Shown here piece by piece: positions 1 through 8,400 of a stretch of 15,629 bases of DNA. The notes under the pieces were generated by a model. The model made no database searches. It saw only the letters and a list, made by a program, of their open reading frames with translations, and had not been told where the DNA came from. A program made the position numbers and the translations under genes. The stretch lies in assembly GCA_964556665.1 (NCBI GenBank), contig CAZKXU010000085.1:1-15629 (forward strand), read 5' to 3'. Numbering within the stretch: position 1 is the first letter of the stretch; every line of letters starts with the position of its first letter. The stretch is from CAZKXU01 sp964556665 (GTDB taxonomy: Bacteria; Bdellovibrionota_C; UBA2361; CAZKXU01).

Positions 1-621
1 AGAAAACAGGGTGCCAAGCTGCCTCTTCCTACTCAGATAGTAATCTTCATCTCACATACCGTAATACACTTCTGGCCGCTTATTATTATAGCTCTTATTG
101 GAGCTGTATACGGAGTTATCTGGTACTATAGGCAGCCGCAAGGCAGATCGCGTATCGATCGTGCTTTGCTGAAACTTCCGGTCTTAGGCTCTTTATATGT
201 TAAGGTTAATACTGCGCGTGTAGCCAGAACATTAGGCACCCTTTTATCTAGTGGCGTCGGATTGCTGAATGCAATCGAGATCTCACGGAATATTATCGGC
301 AATGTGCATATGGTAAAAGCTCTTGATGATGCATTAGAAGGGGTTAGAGAGGGGCGCGGATTGGCAAAAGAGCTTTCTAGGAGCGCTATCTTTCCTAGTA
401 TGCTTTCAAGCATGATAGCTATAGGCGAAGCGAGCGGCCAGCTTGAGGGTATGCTTGGAAAAGCAAGCAAAGCATATGACAATGAAGTGAACGCAACACT
501 TGTCGGTTTGACATCTCTAATTGAACCTGTGATGATTATTGTACTTGGCGGAATTGTGTTTTCTATAGTAATTTCAATACTATTGCCAATGGTAGATTTA
601 GTTAATATTGTTCAAAGTTAA
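1..621 (+). CDS. gspF: Type II secretion inner-membrane protein GspF, C-terminal part (5' end outside window)
   Basis: The reading frame is open from base 1 to the TAA at 619-621 with no start inside the window, so this is the C-terminal ~206 residues of a protein that is usually about 400. The visible part starts with a Leu-Pro-Thr-Gln stretch and a hydrophobic membrane segment (residues ~13-43). A complete second T2SSF domain follows: LPVLGSLYVKVNTARVARTLG, then a GVGLLNAIEISRN segment, an IGEASGQLEGML segment, and a final transmembrane helix near PVMIIVLGGIVFSIVISILL. GspF/PilC proteins form the inner-membrane platform that couples the cytoplasmic ATPase to pseudopilus assembly. A TTG at 166 is not the start, because homology continues upstream of it. 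A type II secretion role is preferred over a type IV pilus PilC because gspG follows 6 bp downstream. Confidence 0.9.
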   Translation, partial: RKQGAKLPLPTQIVIFISHTVIHFWPLIIIALIGAVYGVIWYYRQPQGRSRIDRALLKLPVLGSLYVKVNTARVARTLGTLLSSGVGLLNAIEISRNIIGNVHMVKALDDALEGVREGRGLAKELSRSAIFPSMLSSMIAIGEASGQLEGMLGKASKAYDNEVNATLVGLTSLIEPVMIIVLGGIVFSIVISILLPMVDLVNIVQS

Positions 622-627
622 AATTAT

Positions 628-1041
628 ATGATGAGAATAAGATCTGAAAAAGGACTAACCCTAGTAGAGATTATAGTTGTTCTGATTATTCTCTCTCTAG
701 TAATGACATTCTTAGCAAGTAAGATACTTGGCGCAGGTGATAAGGCCAAGGCCGATCTCAATAAGCTCAAAATGCAGGATATTAAGACATCAATTGAGCA
801 GTTTCAGCTACGTTATAACACATTGCCAAGTAGTCTTGAGTCTTTAATTAAGTGCACTCAGGAAACCGGCATGGATTGTGTTCCAATAACTAATGACCAA
901 GCCTTAAAAGATGCGTGGGGAACTCCGTTTAACTATTCACTAGAGAATAACAACCGCTCTTATCGTATTATGTCGAAAGGTGCTGATGGGCGGGACGGTG
1001 GATCGGGGGTTGATTTTGATGCCTTTATAACAGGGCCGTAG
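628..1041 (+). CDS. gspG: Type II secretion major pseudopilin GspG
   Basis: This is a 137-residue pseudopilin precursor. A short basic leader (MMRIRSEKG) precedes the prepilin peptidase site, Gly9 followed by LTLVE. Glu is at mature position +5 and a hydrophobic helix of ~20 residues follows. The mature +1 residue is Leu rather than the usual Phe. The C-terminal half has the GspG hallmarks: a DAWGTPF motif (DPWGNP in most homologues), then SKGADGRDGGSGVDFD, which resembles the calcium-binding loop of GspG. Two Cys (in KCTQETGMDC) could form a disulfide in the periplasm. It starts 6 bp after the gspF stop with no clear Shine-Dalgarno, which suggests translational coupling. A second ATG at 631 is equally possible. 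It is the last gene of its operon and converges on rpoC. Confidence 0.9.
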   Translation: MMRIRSEKGLTLVEIIVVLIILSLVMTFLASKILGAGDKAKADLNKLKMQDIKTSIEQFQLRYNTLPSSLESLIKCTQETGMDCVPITNDQALKDAWGTPFNYSLENNNRSYRIMSKGADGRDGGSGVDFDAFITGP

Positions 1042-1051
1042 TAGTTTACAT

Positions 1052-1127
1052 ACTGGGAGTGGGCTTCCAGCTCACTTGATCGACGGTGCAATCCCGATCA
1101 AGCGGGCTGGAAGCCCGCAGTCCCAGT
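1052..1127. repeat. Long imperfect inverted repeat between convergent gspG and rpoC
   Basis: The left arm (1052-1082) and right arm (1095-1127) are near-perfect reverse complements, around 30 bp each with a 2-bp offset and a few mismatches, and a 12-nt loop. Core palindromic words are GGGCTTCCAGC and GCTGGAAGCCC, flanked by ACTGGGA/TCCCAGT outside and CTTGATCG/CGATCAAG inside. Neither side is followed by a T-run, so it is not a standard intrinsic terminator, although as RNA it could still protect or end both convergent transcripts. It fills almost the whole gap. From memory, GGCTGGAAGCC-type palindromes recur as dispersed intergenic repeats in some uncultured bacterial genomes; that cannot be tested here. 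Confidence 0.8.
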
Positions 1128-1132
1128 GGATC

Positions 1133-4100
1133 CTATAGTAACCCCGCCAACGATTCAATCGAAGTCTGGCCTACTCTGTTATACTCATGCCTTGATGGCG
1201 CAGCTACCTGCACTACCTCTTCCTGGCCCTCTGTATAGACATCCTGTACTGCATACTCAGGCACACCTGAACCTGCCGGTATTAATCGACCCATGATCAC
1301 GTTCTCTTTTAGCCCGCGCAGATAGTCGATTCTACCTGATACTGCTGCTTCTGTAAGAACCTTTGTGGTTTCTTGAAAGCTTGCCGCAGAGATAAAGGAA
1401 TCAGTGGACAATGATGCTTTCGTAATACCTAGGAGCAGAGGTTCAAATGTCGCCGGTTTTCCACCAGCTGCGACTATCCGTGCATTCTCCTTGTTTACCC
1501 TAAAGCGCTCTACGCTATCACCCATCAGGAAGTTTGTATCGCCAAAATCAACGACACGCACACGCTTTAACATCTGCCTAACAATAACTTCCAGATGTTT
1601 GTCATTAATGCGTACACCTTGAAGGCGGTAGATCTCCTGCGTTTCATTCACAAGGTAGCTTGAGAGTGCCTTAACACCGCCGATCCTAAGAATATCATGC
1701 GGATTTGGCGCACCGTCAGTCAATGCCTCGCCTGCTCTGACACGATCACCTTTCTGAACCGCAACATGCTTATTCTTGGAAACAAGATACTCACGTGGTT
1801 CACCAAATTCAGGAGTAACTAAAATCCTTCTCTTACCACGAGAATCTTCACCAAAGTCGACGATTCCATCAACGTCAGCTACAATTGCAGGATCCTTTGG
1901 CTTTCTTGCCTCAAACAACTCGACAACACGAGGCAAGCCGCCGGTAATGTCCTTTGTCTTGGTAGTAGCACGCTCACGTTTTGCAATAACATCACCTGCA
2001 TCGATATCGGAGTTATGCTCAACAACTACTCTGACACCGGCTGGGAGATTATAAACCTTAGTCTCACCATTCTGCCCATAAACAACTATGCGTGGACGTA
2101 GATCGGCTGTGCGGTCACGTGACTGCACAATTTCGCGCTCAACGAAACCTGTACGCTCATCAGCACGCTCCTCCATCGTGTACTCGTTTATATCCTGCCA
2201 CTCTACACGACCAGCAACCTCGGATAAGATTGGGATAGTAAACGGATCCCATTCAGTAAGTAACATGCCCGCTGCAGCAACGTCGCCTTCCTTAATCTTA
2301 AGCTTAGCACCATAGACTAACGGATGACGCTCTCTCTCTCGACCATCCTGCTGATCAATAATTAGGATTTCACCTTTACGGCTCATGACAACATGTGAAC
2401 CGTCTCTCTTTGTTGCAAGACGTACGTTCTCGAGCTTAACCACACCATTAAAACGGGACTCGAGCGAGGTCTGCTCCACACGACCAAGCGCCGCACCACC
2501 GATATGGAAGGTTCTCATTGTAAGCTGTGTACCCGGCTCTCCGATTGACTGCGCCGCAATAACACCAACTGCCTCACCGAGGTTTACAAGATGTCCGCGT
2601 GCAAGATCTCGTCCGTAGCAAAGCGCACATACTCCTCGCTCTGATTCGCAGGTCAATACAGATCTGATCAATACTGAATCTAGCCCTGCGGAGGTAATAA
2701 CCTGAGACTTCTCCTCTGTTATCTCCTCTCCACGGCGGACAAGAACTTCATTCGTAATAGGATCACATATATCATCCGCTGCAACTCGCCCTAGGATACG
2801 ATTAGCCAAGGACTCGATCTCCTCGCCACCCTCGATTAGCGCAGTTACTTCAAGACCCTCTGTTGTTCCGCAATCATGCGAAGAGACGATACTATCCTGA
2901 GCAACGTCAACCAATCTTCTCGTTAAATATCCTGAGTTAGCTGTCTTTAAAGCGGTATCGGCAAGACCTTTTCTAGCACCGTGTGTTGACACAAAGTACT
3001 GTAATACGGTTAGCCCCTCACGGAAATTCGCCTTAATAGGCTGCTCAATGATAGAGCCGTCTGGCTTAGCCATCAATCCGCGCATACCGGCAAGCTGTCT
3101 AATCTGCTGACTAGAACCGCGCGCACCGGAATCAGCCATGATATAGATTGAATTAAATGATGGGCCTCGTCGCTTCTCGCCTGTAGCTTCACTCTTGAAT
3201 TCAGTTGAGGATATTCCACTCATCATATCAGAGGCGATCTTGTCTCCGACGTCTGACCAGATATCGATAACTTTATTATACCGCTCACCGGAGGTGATTA
3301 ATCCCTCCTGATACTGTGTATCAATTTCAGCTACCTTCTTATCTGCGTCTGAAAGAAGCTCCGCTTTGGAGGCTGGAATGATCATATCTTTAATGCCGAT
3401 CGAAATTCCTGCCAATGTAGCGAAGCGATATCCAATGTCCTTTAATCTATCAGCCAAAATTACGGTCGCCTTATTACCAGCGATACGGAAGCACTCATCA
3501 ATTAGCTGTGAGATCTCCTTTTTAGTCATGACTCGGTTATAATACCGAAATGGAAGTGCCGGCGGCATGTAATGCGCAAGAAGCACACGTCCTACAGTAG
3601 TAGCTACACGTTCTCCCTCTATACGACACTGTATCTTAGTCTGAATATCAACATTCTTCTCCTCCCAAGCTATCCACACCTCATCCATATTGGAGAAGAT
3701 GCGTCCCTCTCCTTTCGCAAAAGGTCGCTCTCTAGTCATATAGTATAAACCAAGAACGATATCCTGCGACGGAACAATAATCGGACGACCATCTGCCGGC
3801 TTTAAAATATTATTGGTTGACATCATCAATACACGTGATTCAACCTGCGCCTCTACGGATAGCGGCACATGCACAGCCATCTGGTCACCGTCGAAGTCAG
3901 CGTTAAAGGCTGTACAAACTAAGGGGTGTAGCTGAATTGCCTTACCTTCAATAAGTACTGGCTCAAACGCCTGAATACCTAAGCGATGAAGGGTTGGCGC
4001 ACGGTTAAGCAGCACCGGATGTTCCTTAATGACTTCATCTAGAATATCCCATACTACTGCCTTTTCCTTCTCTACCATCTTCTTAGCGCTCTTGATGGTA

Positions 4101-5275
4101 GTGACGTAACCTCTCTCTTCTAGCTTATTGTAGATGAAAGGCTTGAATAGCTCTAATGCCATCTTCTTCGGCAGACCACACTGATGCAAACGCAACTCTG
4201 GTCCTACTACAATTACAGATCGTCCTGAATAGTCGACACGCTTTCCAAGCAGATTCTGCCTGAAACGACCACCTTTGCCCTTAAGCATATCACTAAGACT
4301 CTTTAACGGACGCTTATTTGGTCCAGTAATGGTTCGACCACGTCGTCCATTATCAAATAGAGCGTCGACTGACTCCTGTAGCATACGCTTCTCATTTCGT
4401 ATAATGATATCAGGCGCACTAAGCTCCATTAATCGCTTCAAGCGATTGTTACGGTTTATCACACGTCTATATAAATCATTGAGATCGCTAGTAGCGAATC
4501 GTCCACCATCAAGAGGTACAAGTGGCCGCAGATCCGGCGGTATAACCGGAACAACATTTAAAATCATCCATTCCGGGCTATTGCCGCTGCTTAAGAATGA
4601 GTTTAGGACCTTAAGGCGCTTAGCAAGTTTTTTCCGCTTTGCCTCTGAGGTTGTGTTGCGAATATCTTCACGCAGCTGCTTGCAGCTTTCAGGTACTTTG
4701 ATATTTTTAAGCAGCTCAAGCACTACATCAGCCCCCATGCCAGCTTTAAAACCAGACCCATAATTTTCTCTGGCGATACGATACTCTTTCTCTGTTAATA
4801 ATTCACAAAGCTTAAGTGCAGTGCTTCCAGGATCGATTACTATGTAGCTCTCGAAATAGAGAACTTTTTCAAGATCACGCAGACTCAGATCAAGGGCAGC
4901 ACCAATACGACTTGGTAAGCTCTTTAGAAACCAGATATGCGCAACTGGACAAGCTAACTCAATATGACCAAGTCTTTCGCGTCGAACTTTCGACTGAATT
5001 ACTTCAACACCGCATTTTTCGCATACGACGCCACGATGACGCAGACGCTTATATTTGCCGCAGATACACTCATAGTCCTTTACAGGTCCAAAGATCTTGG
5101 CACAGAAAAGTCCATCTCTCTCCGGCTTAAGAGTACGATAATTGATAGTCTCAGGCTTTGTCACCTCACCGTGTGACCAGCTCTTAATTTTCTCTGGACT
5201 AGCCAGCGAAATCTTGAGCGCGTTAAATTTGATTGGGTTTTTTGGTTTTTCAAATAGACTAAAGATATCTTCCAT
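1133..5275 (-). CDS. rpoC: DNA-directed RNA polymerase subunit beta'
   Basis: This is a complete 1380-residue RpoC, close to the 1407 of E. coli. The N-terminal zinc site uses Cys70, 72, 85 and 88. The catalytic Mg-binding motif NADFDGDQMAVH places Asp460, 462 and 464 at the active centre. The second zinc site is Cys802, 876, 883 and 886 (DCGTTEG, then CESERGVCALC). The bridge-helix and trigger-loop region is present around ADSGARGSSQQIRQLAGMRG and SIGEPGTQLTMRTFHIGG. It is followed by the ~190-residue insertion typical of Gram-negative RpoC (SI3), and then KDITGGLPRVVELFEAR. ATG at 5275 gives MEDIFSLFEK; the upstream GGAAA is a weak ribosome-binding site. It is the last gene of the operon, 148 bp after rpoB and converging on gspG. 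Confidence 0.98.
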   Translation of the reverse strand: MEDIFSLFEKPKNPIKFNALKISLASPEKIKSWSHGEVTKPETINYRTLKPERDGLFCAKIFGPVKDYECICGKYKRLRHRGVVCEKCGVEVIQSKVRRERLGHIELACPVAHIWFLKSLPSRIGAALDLSLRDLEKVLYFESYIVIDPGSTALKLCELLTEKEYRIARENYGSGFKAGMGADVVLELLKNIKVPESCKQLREDIRNTTSEAKRKKLAKRLKVLNSFLSSGNSPEWMILNVVPVIPPDLRPLVPLDGGRFATSDLNDLYRRVINRNNRLKRLMELSAPDIIIRNEKRMLQESVDALFDNGRRGRTITGPNKRPLKSLSDMLKGKGGRFRQNLLGKRVDYSGRSVIVVGPELRLHQCGLPKKMALELFKPFIYNKLEERGYVTTIKSAKKMVEKEKAVVWDILDEVIKEHPVLLNRAPTLHRLGIQAFEPVLIEGKAIQLHPLVCTAFNADFDGDQMAVHVPLSVEAQVESRVLMMSTNNILKPADGRPIIVPSQDIVLGLYYMTRERPFAKGEGRIFSNMDEVWIAWEEKNVDIQTKIQCRIEGERVATTVGRVLLAHYMPPALPFRYYNRVMTKKEISQLIDECFRIAGNKATVILADRLKDIGYRFATLAGISIGIKDMIIPASKAELLSDADKKVAEIDTQYQEGLITSGERYNKVIDIWSDVGDKIASDMMSGISSTEFKSEATGEKRRGPSFNSIYIMADSGARGSSQQIRQLAGMRGLMAKPDGSIIEQPIKANFREGLTVLQYFVSTHGARKGLADTALKTANSGYLTRRLVDVAQDSIVSSHDCGTTEGLEVTALIEGGEEIESLANRILGRVAADDICDPITNEVLVRRGEEITEEKSQVITSAGLDSVLIRSVLTCESERGVCALCYGRDLARGHLVNLGEAVGVIAAQSIGEPGTQLTMRTFHIGGAALGRVEQTSLESRFNGVVKLENVRLATKRDGSHVVMSRKGEILIIDQQDGRERERHPLVYGAKLKIKEGDVAAAGMLLTEWDPFTIPILSEVAGRVEWQDINEYTMEERADERTGFVEREIVQSRDRTADLRPRIVVYGQNGETKVYNLPAGVRVVVEHNSDIDAGDVIAKRERATTKTKDITGGLPRVVELFEARKPKDPAIVADVDGIVDFGEDSRGKRRILVTPEFGEPREYLVSKNKHVAVQKGDRVRAGEALTDGAPNPHDILRIGGVKALSSYLVNETQEIYRLQGVRINDKHLEVIVRQMLKRVRVVDFGDTNFLMGDSVERFRVNKENARIVAAGGKPATFEPLLLGITKASLSTDSFISAASFQETTKVLTEAAVSGRIDYLRGLKENVIMGRLIPAGSGVPEYAVQDVYTEGQEEVVQVAAPSRHEYNRVGQTSIESLAGLL

Positions 5276-5348
5276 TTTTAATTTCCGATAAAATACGTAA
5301 TTTGTGCAAAGACCAAATAATTTTTCACCACAGAGTCAGATTACTCTC

Positions 5349-5383
5349 GGGAGAAAGAAGAGATTTTCCCTCCTCTTTCTCCC
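5349..5383 (-). promoter_or_regulatory. 14-bp stem-loop in the rpoB-rpoC spacer
   Basis: The sense-strand RNA folds into a stem of 14 pairs (13 Watson-Crick and one G-U) with a 7-nt loop GGAAAAT. The 5' arm begins GGGAGAAAGA and the 3' arm ends TCTTTCTCCC. No T-run follows on the minus strand, so it is not an intrinsic terminator. It may be an RNase III or stability element that sets the rpoB/rpoC ratio, which is inference. The rest of the 148-bp gap shows no clear promoter. Confidence 0.6.
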
Positions 5384-5423
5384 TCTTGATCAGACTACTT
5401 GACCTGCTCTATAGAGAACTTCT

Positions 5424-8400
5424 CTACGCCTCTACGACCTCACTCTTTGCGGCACCATCTGCAATTTTCTCGACTTCCACTGCATCAACGCCGCCATTGT
5501 CCTCTACCAACTCTACATCCAACGCCAAGGACTGCAATTCCTTCATCATTACGTTGAATGACTCAGGCAACCCTGGCTCTAATGAATGCTCACCCTTAAC
5601 AATCGATTCATACATCCTTGTTCTGCCGGTGACATCGTCAGATTTAACGGTGAGGAACTCCTGCAACGTATAGGCAGCACCGTATGCCTCTAGCGCCCAA
5701 ACCTCCATCTCACCAAGTCGCTGACCACCAAACTGAGCCTTACCGCCCAACGGCTGCTGTGTTACTAGCGAGTATGGCCCAATTGAGCGAGCATGAATCT
5801 TGTCATCTACAAGATGATCTAGCTTAAGCATGTACATGATGCCAACGGTTACCTTCTCTTTGAAAGGATCACCAGTGCGACCATCATAGAGAACCATCTG
5901 GCCATCTTGTTCTAGATCTGCCGTTGTCAAAAGCTCCCTAATCTCATCTTCAGAGGCTGCATCAAAAACTGGGCTTGCTACATGGACGCCGGTCATCTGA
6001 CGACGTGCAAGACTGATCACATCATCTTCAGAGAGTTTACCAACAAAATTTGCAGTATGCTCCTCTTTGAAGGTTTTGCCTAACAGTGTCCTAATTAGAG
6101 AGACGATCTGCTTGCGAGAATCTGTACTTACCCCTTCTTTATCTACACCAGTCTGCGGATCTACAATCTTCTCCAGCAAGTCTCCTAAGAGCTTCCCAAT
6201 TTTATAACATGCCAGTCCAAGATGTGCTTCTAAGATCTGCCCAACGTTCATGCGAGAAGGTACGCCAAGTGGATTTAGCACCACATCAACAGGTGTTCCA
6301 TCTGCCATATAAGGCATATCCTCTGCTGGCAATACTCTTGAAAGGACGCCCTTATTTCCATGTCTACCAGCGAGCTTATCACCAACCTGAAGCTTGCGCT
6401 TAATGGCTACAAATACTTTAACCATCTTGATTACGCCTGGTGCCAACTCGTCACCTTCTTTGATCTTCTTAATCTTCTCTTGCAATGCAGCACGTTTGTT
6501 ATTGATAAGTTGCCCAGTCCTGACTACAGCCTGGTTCAATCTCTCCTGCGTTGCCTCATCTCCGATCTGAAGATCCCGTAGATATTCAAACGGTACAGCA
6601 TTGAGCATCTCCTCGGTTACCTCGATGCCTTTAGCAACCAAGACATTGCGTTTATCATCGACTAATCGAGATGTAGTAGTCTTACCAACAACTAACTGCC
6701 GAATCTCTCGAAGAGAGGTTTCGCGAATTACCCTGATCTCATCACGGTGATCCTGCTCTACGCGCTCAATTTCTAATTTCTCCAAAGCCAAGGTCCGCTC
6801 ATCTTTATCAGTGCCTTTTCGGGAGAAAACCTGAGCATTAATAATTGTTCCTTCAACTCCTGGAGGAAGTTTAAGGCTGGTATCCCTTACCTCGCCTGCC
6901 TTTTCTCCAAAAATTGCACGTAGAAGTTTCTCCTCAGGACTAAGCTGAGTTTCACTCTTAGGTGTAATTTTACCAACTAGAATATCTCCTGGCTTGACCT
7001 CAGCACCGATACGGATAATGCCAGACTCATCGAGATTTCTTAACGCTTCTTCCCCAACGTTAGGAATATCCCGAGTGATCTCCTCCTTACCAAGCTTAGT
7101 ATCACGAGCTACGCATTCAAACTCTTCAATATGGATCGAGCTAAAAATATCCTTCTTAACCAAATCCTCATTAATCAAAATAGAGTCCTCAAAGTTGTAT
7201 CCGCCCCACGGCATAAAGGCCACCAACACGTTCTGACCAAGCGCTAGTTCTGCCATCTCCGTACTCGGACCATCAGCAACAACTTCTCCTCCAGCAACCT
7301 TCTCGCCTGCCCTTACAATCGGCTTCTGCGTGATACATGTATTCTGGTTAGAACGTCGATATTTAACTAAGTTGTAAATATCTACACCTGCATCCATCGG
7401 ATCATCGGCGGTCTTATCTGCCTTGATTACGATACGATCTGCATCCACAAACATTACTGTGCCCGATCTCTTGGTGACTAATGTTGCACCTGAGTCTCTT
7501 GCGACTGACCTCTCCATGCCGGTCCCAACCAACGGAGCCTGGGCACACAGGCAAGGTACCGCCTGGCGCTGCATGTTTGATCCCATCAAGGCACGGTTCG
7601 CGTCATCATTCTCAAGAAACGGAATTAATGCTGCAGCCACACTGACAATCTGCTTAGGCGAAACATCCATCTTTGTCACAGTCTCTTGTGGCGCTAATAC
7701 ATACTCACCATTTTTTCGACTTGGGATCGAACCTTCTTCAAATTTGCCGGAGTTAGTTAATTTTGTATCTGCCTGAGCGATTACTTCACGCTCCTCCTCC
7801 AATGCAGAGAGATAGACTATGTCATCGGTAACCTTATTATGGTTATCTACGACCCTATATGGACTCTCAATGAATCCAAATTCATTCACACGAGCGTAAA
7901 CCGCCAAGGAAGAGATAAGTCCGATATTCGGCCCCTCTGGAGTCTCAATCGGACAGATACGTCCGTAGTGAGTAGGATTAACATCACGTACTTCAAATCC
8001 GGCGCGGTCACGAGTCAAACCTCCTGGTCCAAGCGCAGAAAGTCTACGCTTATGTGTAATTTCAGAGAGAGGATTGGTCTGATCCATAAACTGAGAGAGC
8101 TGCGATGAACCGAAGAACTCCTTTACTACAGCAGCTACCGGTTTATAGTTGATTAGATCTTGCGGAACCAACGTATCGATATCCTGCATGCCCATACGTT
8201 CTTTAACGGCACGTTCCATTCTTACAAGTCCAATACGGAATTGGTTTTCAATCAATTCTCCTACCGCCCTAATACGACGATTTCCGAGATGATCAATATC
8301 ATCTACTGCGTACCTGATCGGATCATTAGAGTTTTTCAGCTCTAACAGATAGCGCATCGTCTCTTTGATGTCCTCCTGGTTAAGCACACCTTGATCCATT

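Noticed and set aside
1042..1132. Bidirectional intrinsic terminator for gspG and rpoC
   Set aside because: The inverted repeat is strong, but neither strand has a T-run after the stem, so a standard intrinsic terminator is not supported.
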